From positions 2,418,001 to 2,482,000 of the forward strand of contig NZ_JQFA01000002.1 of the NCBI RefSeq assembly GCF_000763385.1: 64,000 nucleotides of DNA. Reading direction: 5' to 3'. Within the stretch, counting starts at the first letter, position 1. Each line of letters begins with the position of its first letter. This DNA comes from Leptolyngbya sp. KIOST-1 (lineage in GTDB: Bacteria > Cyanobacteriota > Cyanobacteriia > Phormidesmidales > Phormidesmidaceae). The position numbers were made by a program, and so were the translations under genes. Positions 1-7,604 of this stretch are shown here, piece after piece. The notes beneath the pieces are model-generated. The model had not been told where the DNA came from. It searched no databases and worked only from the letters and a program-made list of their open reading frames with translations.

Positions 1-340
1 GGCCAATGTTGAACAGCCGATTGATGATGCGAATGTTGGGGTTGAGGATGCGCGCTTGGGTCAGGATGGCCAGGTTGAGAGCGTCATCAGAGGTGGCCAG
101 CACCAGGGTGTGGGCCTGGTGAATGCCCGCATGGGTGAGCGTAGTGGGCGATCGCAGCTCCCCCACCACAATCTCGCCGCCCACCTCTGGCATCGGATGG
201 TAGCTCACCCCCACCACCCGGGCCCCCTGCTGCCGCAGCAGGCCAAAAATCCGCAACCCCGTGCGACCCAGGCCGCAGACAATGATGTGGGGACGCTGGG
301 ATGAGGGCAGTTCCCGAGGCGTTAAGGATGTCACGGCCAT
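1..340 (-). CDS. TrkA-N (RCK) NAD-binding protein, 5' part only
   Basis: The gene reads leftwards from an ATG at 340 and is cut by the window edge after about 113 codons. Residues 17-25 carry a Rossmann-type dinucleotide-binding loop (IIVCGLGRTG). It is followed by a short acidic-strand region (VVGVSYHP), and later by the ATSDDALNLAI segment typical of TrkA-N domains that gate potassium channels or transporters. The visible part has no membrane helix, so a channel domain, if any, would lie outside the window. The family assignment is good; the transported ion and partner are inferred only. The gene lies about 190 bp downstream of the small gene ending at 527 and is read in the same direction. 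Confidence 0.75.
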   Translation of the reverse strand, partial: MAVTSLTPRELPSSQRPHIIVCGLGRTGLRIFGLLRQQGARVVGVSYHPMPEVGGEIVVGELRSPTTLTHAGIHQAHTLVLATSDDALNLAILTQARILNPNIRIINRLFNIG

Positions 341-438
341 AGCCAGCCAACACAGATACTATGTTCTGTTGTCGAGGCTGGAGACTGAAGCCGCTGTAGT
401 CTGAGGCACGTTGTCGTAAAAGTTTGAGCAATGGGAAA

Positions 439-496
439 ATGAATTCAAAGTTCAGAATTGAGAATTCAAAATTTTGCATTTTGAACTTGAATTTTT
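439..496. repeat. AT-rich imperfect inverted repeat followed by C/T-rich low-complexity DNA
   Basis: The stretch is built from AATTCAAAGTTCA-like words on the left and their complement (TGAACTTGAATT) on the right, with a GAATTC/AAATTTTG core between. It could fold into a long A/T hairpin. It is followed to about 562 by pyrimidine-rich CCCATCTCCTCATC-like words. Such low-complexity pairs are common between genes of filamentous cyanobacteria. It lies between the small gene at 527-742 and the gene starting at 340. No function is visible. Confidence 0.5.
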
Positions 497-526
497 TCCT
501 CGGCATCCCCTCATCCCCCCATCTCC

Positions 527-742
527 TCATCCCTCCCCCGGTGGCTCCCCAATCTCCTCACTCTTACCCCGCACTGGCGGCAGCTTCTCCACCAGCCCCA
601 TCTCAAAGGCAGAGTCGGGCAGCTCGCCCGCCAGGTATTTTCCCGGTTCAAACACACGACCGGGGGTGAGGCACATCTGCCGCAGTTCCACCACTTCTTC
701 GCTCAGAAACATGGTGCGAGATAAACGTCGTTCCAGGCCCAT
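527..742 (-). CDS. Small hypothetical protein in an operon with raf1
   Basis: This 71-residue reading frame starts 9 bp after the raf1 stop codon, so the two are probably co-transcribed. The N-terminal half (MGLERRLSRTMFLSEEVVEL) is charged and compact. The segment LTPGRVFEPGKYLAGELP looks like a genuine conserved block, while the C-terminal 20 residues are rich in Pro, Gly and Glu and are probably disordered. There is no signal peptide or membrane segment. I do not recognise a family. Tight spacing, a normal ATG start and cyanobacterial-like composition support a real gene. Confidence 0.6.
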   Translation of the reverse strand: MGLERRLSRTMFLSEEVVELRQMCLTPGRVFEPGKYLAGELPDSAFEMGLVEKLPPVRGKSEEIGEPPGEG

Positions 743-751
743 AGCGGTCTC

Positions 752-1828
752 CTATTCGTCTAGCTGCCAGAGTTCACGGTTGTAGTTTTCGTCGAGAATG
801 CGTTTGGGCCGCAGAATCAGGATGATTTTGCCCAAAATGGGGGTTTCGATCGGGCTGGGCGACCAGACCAGGGTGAGCTGATCGGCTTCGGCGGTGAGAA
901 AGTAGCCGTCGTCGTCCCAGGTGCGATCGCTGCGATCGACCACCACCAGCACCGTCTCATCGGCAGCCTCAGCAGGATAGTTGGGTAGCAATCGCGATTG
1001 AGCCAGCAGCCCCACCGGGTCTTCGGCCCGAAAGATCACCTGCCAGCCGGGCACCGCAATCCAGGCGCTGGCCCCGCTGGCGCTGACCATGCTGAAGGGC
1101 CCCTCGGGCACCACCACCGGCACCGCCTTCAGGTCTTCCACCGTCAGGGGCATCTGCCCAACCACGGGGATCACGCGCGGTAGCTCGGTTTCAGTCTCCA
1201 GCCGGTAGAGGGGCAGCCGGGGGGCAGGGCGGCTTTTGACCACAGTAAAGTCGGTCAGCAGCTTTTCGAGCTGCTGGCGGGCGGTGGGACTGTCGGCAAA
1301 GCGCAGCCCCTGGGCAATCAGCCGAGAGCGGTCCTGCAGGTCGTCTTTTTGGCGAGCCAGCTTCCAGAAGTGGTAGGCGATCGCATCCCCCGGCCGATCG
1401 CCAAAGCCCGGCGGGTTCTCCTTGCGGTAGGAATATTCTTTAACGGGCTTGACCAGGTCGCGCACCGCCTCGGAGTCAAGCCCATGCTGTAGAGCGAAGT
1501 CGGCCATGGCGGCGCGATCGCCCTGGGAGAGCAGCCGCAGTTCGTAGAGCGAATCGCTGCCCTGCCGGGTAAAGTGGGCCTGGGTGGCCTCTTTCACTCC
1601 GGCCTTGAGCGCCGACTGGTAGACCTGCTCGGCCACCACAATTTGGTTTTGCTGGATGGGCTCAAAGCCCGTTTCCTCAAAAATTTTCTGGGGGGTGAGG
1701 CCCGCCTTTTGCAGCGCCTGGCAGCCCTGGGCCCAATCAACCCAGGTGCCTTCCTTGCGCCGCAGCCGCAGCAGGATGTCCTGTACGGCAGCGGCATCGG
1801 GGGGAGACGAAGAACCGGGGAAAACCAT
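752..1828 (-). CDS. raf1: RuBisCO accumulation factor 1 (Raf1)
   Basis: Raf1 is a soluble chaperone that holds folded RbcL dimers and helps assemble the Rubisco L8 core in cyanobacteria and plants. The N-terminal helical domain is recognisable by RLRRKEGTWVDW and GFEPIQQNQIVVAEQVYQS. A flexible linker near residues 190-215 precedes the C-terminal beta domain (PRVIPVVGQMPLTVEDLK). At 358 residues it has the usual length. An upstream in-frame GTG at 1840 would add four residues (MAIA), but the ATG at 1828 fits the family better. The reading frame is intact. The small gene at 527-742 follows at 9 bp. Confidence 0.93.
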   Translation of the reverse strand: MVFPGSSSPPDAAAVQDILLRLRRKEGTWVDWAQGCQALQKAGLTPQKIFEETGFEPIQQNQIVVAEQVYQSALKAGVKEATQAHFTRQGSDSLYELRLLSQGDRAAMADFALQHGLDSEAVRDLVKPVKEYSYRKENPPGFGDRPGDAIAYHFWKLARQKDDLQDRSRLIAQGLRFADSPTARQQLEKLLTDFTVVKSRPAPRLPLYRLETETELPRVIPVVGQMPLTVEDLKAVPVVVPEGPFSMVSASGASAWIAVPGWQVIFRAEDPVGLLAQSRLLPNYPAEAADETVLVVVDRSDRTWDDDGYFLTAEADQLTLVWSPSPIETPILGKIILILRPKRILDENYNRELWQLDE

Positions 1829-2050
1829 TGCGATCGCCACGTCAATGCTACATTCTCCCTGACTCTATCGCGGATAGCTGCCCTTCACCGCTACCGTGAG
1901 ACAAAACTTGGGCCAAAACGTGAGACAAAATCGGGGCCGAAAATCGGGCTAAAACTGGAGCCAAAAATAGGGGTTGACGATGGTACCCCCCTTGCGTCAC
2001 TATTGTTGATGCGCTCAACGCCGCCGTTGACGCGCTTAAATGAATCCCTC

Positions 2051-2123
2051 GGGGCTATAGCTCAGCTGGTAGAGCACTTGCATGGCATGCAAGGGGTCAG
2101 CGGTTCGAATCCGCTTAGCTCCA
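2051..2123 (+). tRNA. trnA: tRNA-Ala (anticodon GGC)
   Basis: The 73-base sequence folds into a full cloverleaf. The acceptor stem is GGGGCTA paired with TAGCTCC (one G-T pair) with discriminator A. The anticodon stem CTTGC/GCAAG closes the loop ATGGCAT, giving anticodon GGC. The T arm contains GGTTCGAATCC. No CCA is encoded. A 128-bp repeat element begins seven bases after the 3' end. Confidence 0.96.
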
Positions 2124-2130
2124 TAAGTCA

Positions 2131-2258
2131 TATAGCGATGGCCATTGCGCTTAGGACATTGGCCTCCTCTAAAGGCAAAAACTGGGGCAGCGCAATGGCG
2201 TATAGCCATTAGTTTTAGGGGCATTGGTCATGTCCTAACGGTTCTGGCGATGGCTATA
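2131..2258 (+). mobile_element. MITE-like element, family 2, full copy
   Basis: This 128-bp non-coding element matches 38871-38997 (opposite strand) at roughly 94%, with a few substitutions and one single-base gap. The ends are imperfect inverted repeats. The left end reads TATAGCGATGGCCA and continues into CTTAGGACAT. The right end, read on the other strand, is TATAGCCATCGCCA and continues into GTTAGGACAT. It encodes nothing of length. Similar length, sharp ends and opposite orientation of the two copies indicate a mobilised element rather than a duplicated gene. Its mobilising transposase is not in the window. Confidence 0.75.
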
Positions 2259-2296
2259 AACATGGCTATAAACAAAGAGTCATAGACAAACCATAG

Positions 2297-2329
2297 AAAA
2301 GGGCTCGGTGGTTAAACCACTGAGCCCTT
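2297..2329 (-). terminator. Rho-independent terminator after the barrel-like gene
   Basis: The stem AAGGGCTC-G-GTGG pairs with CCAC-T-GAGCCCTT around a five-base loop, with one G-T pair. Read on the minus strand it is followed by TTTT. It lies about 40 bp after the stop of the gene at 2372-2860. The A/T arms at both ends would also let it work on the plus strand. Confidence 0.75.
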
Positions 2330-2371
2330 GTTTACAGGTTCAGAACGGTCGATTTACGGAGGGTCTAGGGA

Positions 2372-2860
2372 CTAGAAGGTGTAGCCCAGACCGATGGTGC
2401 CGTTGACGCGGCTGTTGCCGTGCAGCGACCAGTTGACGCCACCGTTGGCCACAATACGGTCGGTGATGCGGTAATCAACGCCACCGGTGACCAGCGGGCC
2501 GACGGTGGTCGAGCCTTCGGTAGCCACCGACAGGCCAGCGCCCACGTAGGGTAGCAGACGACCGTTGTTGGTCACGGGGTTGAAGTCGTAGGTGACGGGC
2601 AGCAGGAAGGAGGTTTCACCATTGCCGCTGAAGTTGAGGTCGGTGATCACACCGGGGCGCAGCGAGATGTTGTCAGCCACGGTGAACTTGCTGTTGACCG
2701 ACAGGCCCACGTCGCTAGTGCCCACGTTGCCGATGCCGACGCCAGCGCCGACGTAGTTGTAGTCCGTGGGAGCCTGCTGAGCGTTAGCGGCCATGGGCAG
2801 GGCAACCATAGAAGCAGCGGTAAGACCCAGGGCGATCGCAGCGATAGAACGGGTTTTCAT
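2372..2860 (-). CDS. Secreted outer-membrane beta-barrel-like protein
   Basis: The product of about 162 residues begins with a clear signal peptide (MKTRSIAAIALGLTAAS, cleavage after ANA). The rest alternates short glycine-rich strands such as YVGAGVGIGNVG, LPYVGAGLSVAT and VNGTIGLGYTF, and ends in an aromatic residue as porin-like barrels do. ATG codons at 2866 and 2860 are both possible. A GGAGA sequence directly abuts the first and sits about six bases before the second, so 2860 is preferred. It is a single-gene unit with its own terminator. The substrate is unknown; a small barrel or membrane-attached stress protein is inferred. Confidence 0.72.
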   Translation of the reverse strand: MKTRSIAAIALGLTAASMVALPMAANAQQAPTDYNYVGAGVGIGNVGTSDVGLSVNSKFTVADNISLRPGVITDLNFSGNGETSFLLPVTYDFNPVTNNGRLLPYVGAGLSVATEGSTTVGPLVTGGVDYRITDRIVANGGVNWSLHGNSRVNGTIGLGYTF

Positions 2861-3261
2861 AGTCATTCTCCAAATGCAAACTGTGTGTTGTTGTGGTTGA
2901 GGCCCACCCAAACCGGCCAATGCGATTTAGAGTCGGTGCCATTCGGTCGGGACGGGTATGGCGGTGAAGCAGTTGTCTTCGCTTTCGCCATGACACTGTT
3001 GTAGCGCTGGGGCCCAGGTACCCTTGAGCGGGGCCATGACACTTTGTGTAGTGGGTGATACTCACCTACCAACCCAAAAAACGCGGCAAGTTTTCCAAAC
3101 CCTTACCTGGCAAGGGCTAACGAGCTTAGGGTGGGGGCAAAAGGGCGATCGCTATTTCCCAGCCAGCGACGGAATTGACCCACGTTTGCAGGCAGGCTGC
3201 CAACTGGCACAGCCAACTGGCATATTGCAGGCGGTTCCCGGATTCGCCGTTGGGAATGAAC
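2861..3261. other. Gene-free stretch, about 400 bp
   Basis: This lies between the start of the barrel-like gene (minus) and the 3' end of the DsbA-like gene (minus), so it should hold the promoter of the former. The words GCCATGACACTGT and GCCATGACACTTTGTG recur 40 bp apart near 2988 and 3033. I see no tRNA, riboswitch or convincing terminator. Confidence 0.5.
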
Positions 3262-3978
3262 CTACTGACCCTGGCCTTGAATCAGGCTATTGATCTGGCT
3301 AAAGATTTCCTCAAACAGCTGGGGTGGTGCCCCGCCTGAAATCAGCAGGTCGTTCATGATAAACGAGGGAGTGCCCTGGAGCCGGAGCTGCTCGGCCAGG
3401 TCCAGGTCCTGCTGAATAGCGGCCTCGGCTTCGGCGCTGGCGCGATCGCGGTTAAACTGCTCCACATCCAGGCCCATGGCCTCGGCCAACTCCACATAGA
3501 GTTCCTCGCCCAGGCGGGCCTGGTTGGCAAACAGGCCGTCGTGGTACAGCCAAAACTGGCCCTGCTGCTGTGCTGCCCAGGCCGCCTTGGCCGAGGGCAT
3601 GGCCTCAGGGTGAATTTGCGTCAGCGGAAAATGCTTATAGACATAGAGCAGGTCATCTTCGTGGTTGCCCACGAAGGATTTCATGTTGCCCGCCGCGACC
3701 ACACAGTAGGGACACTGAAAGTCTGAAAACTTAAACAGCACAATCGGGGCGTTGGGGTTCCCTCGGGTCGGCGAATCCCCCAGCAGGCTGGCCCGATCCA
3801 TAGACCCAATCACCTGAGTAACGATGGTCTGGTGGGCCTCGGGACTCTCCGGGGGACCGGCCTGGTTGCGCCGGGGCACCAGGAGCAGCAGCGGAATCAG
3901 CATGCCGACCACCAGGGCACCCACAATGCCCCACAGGACAAGTTTGGAATTGCGCAGCCGGGTCAACAGATTGTCCAT
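3262..3978 (-). CDS. Membrane-anchored DsbA-like thiol oxidoreductase
   Basis: The 238-residue protein has one N-terminal membrane helix (about residues 14-35) and then a DsbA/thioredoxin fold facing the periplasm or lumen. The redox motif CPYC is at residues 89-92 (FSDFQCPYC), and the cis-proline loop is GTPSFIMN near the C-terminus. The family (Pfam DSBA/Thioredoxin_4) makes or shuffles disulfide bonds in exported proteins. The annotated start MDNLL is preferred over one two codons upstream. It lies about 75 bp downstream of the sigma-like gene on the same strand, so the two are probably one operon. Confidence 0.85.
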   Translation of the reverse strand: MDNLLTRLRNSKLVLWGIVGALVVGMLIPLLLLVPRRNQAGPPESPEAHQTIVTQVIGSMDRASLLGDSPTRGNPNAPIVLFKFSDFQCPYCVVAAGNMKSFVGNHEDDLLYVYKHFPLTQIHPEAMPSAKAAWAAQQQGQFWLYHDGLFANQARLGEELYVELAEAMGLDVEQFNRDRASAEAEAAIQQDLDLAEQLRLQGTPSFIMNDLLISGGAPPQLFEEIFSQINSLIQGQGQ

Positions 3979-4052
3979 GGCCAAAGGCTCCCTGTGCTAA
4001 TGCCACCCCCATCATGCCGTTCCGGGGGGCGCCTGGCCAGGGGCCAGGCGCT

Positions 4053-4760
4053 TTACTGCCGCCGTTCAGGCAGGGGGGAGGGCAGCCTGAACAGCGCCAT
4101 CTCCTGATCGATGCGCTGCCAGAAGATGTCTCGCAGCCGACGCTTGGCCCGCGAGGCCCGCTGGCGCAGGGCAGCTTCGGTGGCAGCGGGCTGACCGTCG
4201 GCCACCAGCCACTGGCTGATCCTGGCCCACGACCAGTCGCGCACGGTGCGCAGGTAGAGCAAACAAGTGGCTTCAGGGTCTTCCTGGTTGAGCAAGTCCA
4301 GGGCCTGGTAGAGCAGATCCAGTTCCTCCACAAAAACCTGCTGCTGCATCAGGGTGAGGCGGGGATCGGGCAGGACGGCCTCCATCACTTGGGGATCGGT
4401 GGCGCTCTCCCGGTGCTTACGCTTGCGTTCGTAGATCACATTGAAGGCCGTGGCCTTGAGCCAGGCATGGGGATTGCGGATGACCTCGCCAGCCTGGAGC
4501 TTTTTTTTGCCCCGCAGGTAGGCCTCGTGGAGAATTTCGTAGGCTTCGTACTGAGTTTCCAGGTGGTACTGCTTGAGGGTTCTTTGAATAGCGCTCAGAA
4601 TCGGGTAGGCGTGGGGGTTGTCTCTGCCCAGAATTTCACTCAGCGCTTGATCGAAGACGTCTGGGGCTGGAGCATCGGCGGGCGGGCGGAACTCATTCAA
4701 ACCACTGGCGTCGGCAGATTGGCTCATATTCCCTGGGGCGTTAGGTGAGGCATCACTCAC
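4053..4760 (-). CDS. Sigma-70-family (group IV/ECF-like) RNA polymerase sigma factor
   Basis: The 235-residue protein has a region-2-like block (YEAYEILHEAYLRGKKKL, then NPHAWLKATAFNVIYERKRK). A C-terminal helix-turn-helix follows (CLLYLRTVRDWSWARISQWL ... LRQRASRAKRRLRDIF), as expected for region 4. This matches the general layout of short alternative sigma factors found in cyanobacteria. No separate anti-sigma gene is adjacent. The next gene in the operon is a membrane-anchored DsbA-like protein, so a link to envelope redox stress is possible but only inferred. The first 30 residues are probably disordered, and a later ATG (residue 12) could be used. Confidence 0.72.
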   Translation of the reverse strand: MSDASPNAPGNMSQSADASGLNEFRPPADAPAPDVFDQALSEILGRDNPHAYPILSAIQRTLKQYHLETQYEAYEILHEAYLRGKKKLQAGEVIRNPHAWLKATAFNVIYERKRKHRESATDPQVMEAVLPDPRLTLMQQQVFVEELDLLYQALDLLNQEDPEATCLLYLRTVRDWSWARISQWLVADGQPAATEAALRQRASRAKRRLRDIFWQRIDQEMALFRLPSPLPERRQ

Positions 4761-5086
4761 TTAACAAGTGATATAAGCTGCTCCAATGTGACATATCCAA
4801 ATTGCGGCCACGACAGCAAATTCCAAAGAAACGTAACGCGCCCCTGTCACAACTCCAGGGGTCGGGGCACTAATACACTAGCGTGGCGATCGCCAGGCCC
4901 CTGTGCCCCGTTAAACCCTGAGGCCCGTGGGCTGGGCGCTGGGCTGCGGCGCTGGGCATCGCGGCGGATATGCCATGGGCGCTCAGTTTGGCTGTGCTTT
5001 GGCCAGGCTACGGGTTCGAGGGAGATCGGTGCAACCCTGATTCGAGACTGATTTGAAGCTGTTCTCTACTACGGCACGCGAGGAGT
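4761..5086. other. Gene-free divergent promoter region, about 325 bp
   Basis: It separates the sigma-like gene (minus) from the PG-binding gene (plus), so it should carry both promoters. An A/T-richer patch (AACAAGTGATATAAGC) lies just upstream of the sigma gene. I cannot assign boxes with confidence. Confidence 0.4.
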
Positions 5087-5638
5087 ATGAACACAGAACA
5101 CGCAACGGCACCCCAAGACAAGCTTCACCATCCGTCGATGGCGACGGCGGCCAGTTGCCCCGGTCCCACAAACCCCGCCCTGCTGGCGGTCGAAGGCGAG
5201 GTTCCCCTCGATGGTCTCAGGCTGGCGTTGCAACAGTACCGCTCTACCCTGGTTCACTACTGCACCCTGGCCCTCCAGCCCGACCTCAGTGCCGACGATG
5301 AAACCCGTTTGGGCCGCATTCTGGCCCAGGCAGTCGATGACCCCCTGCTCAGTTTTTGGCTCGATGAGGCCGACAGTTGGGTGGCCAAACATCTGGACCT
5401 ACTCCCCGAGGAAACCCTCCAGCAACAGCAGGGTAAGCTGCGGCGGATCCTTGGCCAAACCTGGGTCGATACCCTCTGGCAGGATTTGCAGCATCGCACC
5501 AAGGCCCTGCAGGCCTATCTCAAACGGGTGGGGGTCTACAGCGGTGCGATCGATGGCGTGATGGGGCCAACTACCCAGCACGCGATAGAATCCCTCAAGA
5601 CGGCGTACCCCGACGACTGGCCGCTGGGGTACCTGTAG
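5087..5638 (+). CDS. Peptidoglycan-binding-domain protein (putative)
   Basis: The 183-residue product has no signal peptide. The C-terminal 45 residues (LQAYLKRVGVYSGAIDGVMG, then PTTQHAIESLK) are a PG_binding_1-like repeat of three helices: the Gly-x-Asp-Gly-x-x-Gly turn is the family's signature. The central part is helical and acidic (LSADDETRLGRILAQAVDD) and I do not recognise it. Absence of an export signal is odd for a wall-binding protein, so the domain may serve another binding role. It lies 31 bp upstream of the cupredoxin gene on the same strand. Confidence 0.65.
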   Translation: MNTEHATAPQDKLHHPSMATAASCPGPTNPALLAVEGEVPLDGLRLALQQYRSTLVHYCTLALQPDLSADDETRLGRILAQAVDDPLLSFWLDEADSWVAKHLDLLPEETLQQQQGKLRRILGQTWVDTLWQDLQHRTKALQAYLKRVGVYSGAIDGVMGPTTQHAIESLKTAYPDDWPLGYL

Positions 5639-5669
5639 GCACTGGCACAGCGGTAGGGATACAATCGCC

Positions 5670-6164
5670 ATGAAGCAGTTAGCGGTAAAGGCTAAGACCT
5701 GTCTAGAACAGGCTATTTTACTCGTTCTTGGGGTCAGTTTGGCGATCGGGCTTGGGCTTACCCTACACCCCCCGATCGCGATCGCCGCCCCCACGTCTTC
5801 TACCGGGCCCACGCCCCTCACGATTCACCTGGGCACCACCGACGGCAGCCTGCGGTTTGAGCCCGACCACATCCAGTTTGTGGCCGGCCAGCGCTACAGG
5901 CTGGTGCTCGACAACCCCAGCCCCGAGAAGCACTACTTTACCGCCAAGGACTTTGCCGATGGCATCTGGTCGCAGAAGGTACAGGCCGCAGGCGTGGAGG
6001 TCAAAGGTGCCATCCACGAGCTAGAACTCAAGCCCGGGGCGATCGCCGAGTGGGTGTTTGTGCCCGAGCGCCCGGGCGTCTACGAGCTGCACTGCGCGAT
6101 CGCAGGCCATGCCGAAGCCGGCATGGTGGGGCAGCTAGAAATCGTAGCGAACCAGGGGTTGTAA
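5670..6164 (+). CDS. Exported cupredoxin-like copper protein
   Basis: The 164-residue protein has an N-terminal signal/anchor helix (residues about 15-40, ending AIAA). A plastocyanin-type fold follows. The expected type 1 copper ligands are all present: His88 (EKHYFT) and the cluster Cys142, His147 and Met152 (ELHCAIAGHAEAGM). It probably carries electrons or binds copper in the periplasm or thylakoid lumen. It is not plastocyanin itself: the surrounding loops differ and the sequence resembles the sulfocyanin/plastocyanin-like group with long first strands. It follows the PG-binding gene closely. Confidence 0.82.
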   Translation: MKQLAVKAKTCLEQAILLVLGVSLAIGLGLTLHPPIAIAAPTSSTGPTPLTIHLGTTDGSLRFEPDHIQFVAGQRYRLVLDNPSPEKHYFTAKDFADGIWSQKVQAAGVEVKGAIHELELKPGAIAEWVFVPERPGVYELHCAIAGHAEAGMVGQLEIVANQGL

Positions 6165-6254
6165 TACCAAACGTCCATACCGCTGGCGTGGCTTGGACGT
6201 TGGCATCCTCCTGGAACCTTGGGCCAGCAGCAGCTAGTTGACGACAGCGGGTCA

Positions 6255-6284
6255 AAAAAAAGGAGGTGAGTAATCTCACCTCCC
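6255..6284 (-). terminator. Rho-independent terminator of the PEP-CTERM gene
   Basis: The perfect 9-bp stem GGAGGTGAG/CTCACCTCC encloses a 4-base loop. Read on the minus strand it is followed by eight T residues. It lies about 70 bp after the stop of the gene at 6356-7159, and also between two convergent genes. Confidence 0.9.
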
Positions 6285-6355
6285 ATGGACCATTAGGATG
6301 CATTTAAGTCTGTTGGAGCGCCAGGGAACCAGCGCTACCACTATTGGGCCACTTA

Positions 6356-7159
6356 CTAGGCAGAGAGCTTGCGGCGGCGCAGGGTCGTAAACCCACCGAC
6401 GCCCAGGACGACCATGCCCAGCAGGGCCGAAGGTTCGGGAACATCTGCGGCCGGAGGCGCTCCGTGCTGAATACCGCGCACCGCAAAGATGACGTCGTTG
6501 TAGTCGCGATCGCCGCCGCCAACAATATCTTCAAAGCCCAGAATGATCCAATCCTTGTGCTGGAAGGCCACCACGTGCTGAAGCCCAAAGGGGTTTGCGG
6601 CCGCATTGGTGCCCAGCATGGTGGTGCCGCCATTCTTCCCGTTGGACTTGATCATGAAGTCGAGCTGGGTGGGGCCGACGAACCCGCCCAGGCTCACCCC
6701 CTGGCCCAGCACCAGCGGGCCATCCTTTTCGCTCAGCTTGCTGAAGGGGGAGGAGACGTCCTCAAAGATCATCCCGCCGCCGGTCTGGTTGCCATTGAGG
6801 TCTTTAGCGGTGAAGAATAGCTGGTTGCGGTAGCCAGCGCCCTCATTGATGAAGTAAACCTCAACCGGGTCAACGCCGTTCCAGAACAGCTTACTGGTGT
6901 CGAGCTGGTACTGGGACAGAAAGCTCTGGGACAGGGCATTGGCTTCGTTGTTGATTAGCTTTTTGAGCTCTTCCAGGGTGGCCGAGGGCTCCAGCAAATT
7001 GAGGGACTTGAGGTTGTCAAACCCAAGCTCGGTGGAAAACTGCTCGGGACTGAGACTGGCTGCGGGCAGCTGGGCGTGGGCGGGGGCAGTAGCCACAATG
7101 CTAACGGACATGGCAGCGGCGGCCAGTCCGGCTTCTAAGAGGTGACGGTTAAAAAACAT
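6356..7159 (-). CDS. DUF4114 protein with PEP-CTERM sorting signal
   Basis: The 267-residue protein has a signal peptide ending AHA (residue about 29). It then has a unique region with a helical segment (LEELKKLINNEANALSQSFL) and a DUF4114 domain recognised by WIILGFEDIVGGGDRDYNDV. The C-terminus is a textbook PEP-CTERM tail: VPEP, a hydrophobic helix, then RRRK. Such tails are cut by an exosortase during export to the envelope or extracellular polysaccharide. No exosortase gene is in the window. DUF4114 is often found in surface proteins and may bind calcium through its Asp/Asn-rich loop. The gene has its own terminator. Confidence 0.88.
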   Translation of the reverse strand: MFFNRHLLEAGLAAAAMSVSIVATAPAHAQLPAASLSPEQFSTELGFDNLKSLNLLEPSATLEELKKLINNEANALSQSFLSQYQLDTSKLFWNGVDPVEVYFINEGAGYRNQLFFTAKDLNGNQTGGGMIFEDVSSPFSKLSEKDGPLVLGQGVSLGGFVGPTQLDFMIKSNGKNGGTTMLGTNAAANPFGLQHVVAFQHKDWIILGFEDIVGGGDRDYNDVIFAVRGIQHGAPPAADVPEPSALLGMVVLGVGGFTTLRRRKLSA

Positions 7160-7604
7160 CTCCTGATACCTGAGTAAATATTAGTGTGGTTACATAGAAC
7201 ACCCACCGCTATGGGAGGGTCGAATAGAGCAGCCTGGAGCCGATGGGACATCCCCTTGGATATTGAGCGGGGCCTACCATCCTCCAGACGTTCTTTAGAC
7301 AAGGGCTAAAGTTGATCTGACATAGGTCCAATTTACTCGACCGGCCGTGGACCAGCCTGAGTAAATGCCCCCATCGCCTCCTCCAAAAATCAGTAATTCA
7401 AGCGACGTCTAAGTAAAAAATACTGCTAATTATACGGATCTAACCCTGGTGTTGGAGCAACTGTTCTGCCTGGTTCTCCCAAAGGAGCCCGGTAAGCCAG
7501 AGGCAATACCCGGGCGTCTGGCGGGCAATTTAAAGAAAATCGCTTTCCCCAGCGATGCTTCAAAGGTTAGTGTCTAGCTTATCTAGATCGATGAGGACGG
7601 CGCA
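7160..7604. other. Gene-free divergent promoter region, about 445 bp
   Basis: It lies between the starts of the PEP-CTERM gene (minus) and the LysR gene (plus). An A/T-rich patch at 7405-7440 (AAAAAATACTGCTAATTATACG) could be promoter DNA for the plus-strand gene. No RNA gene or repeat is apparent. Confidence 0.4.

Noticed and set aside
1574-2212. A 212-codon plus-strand frame crossing the raf1 start, tRNA-Ala and a repeat
   Set aside because: A frame that runs through a tRNA gene and antisense to raf1 cannot be a conserved gene.
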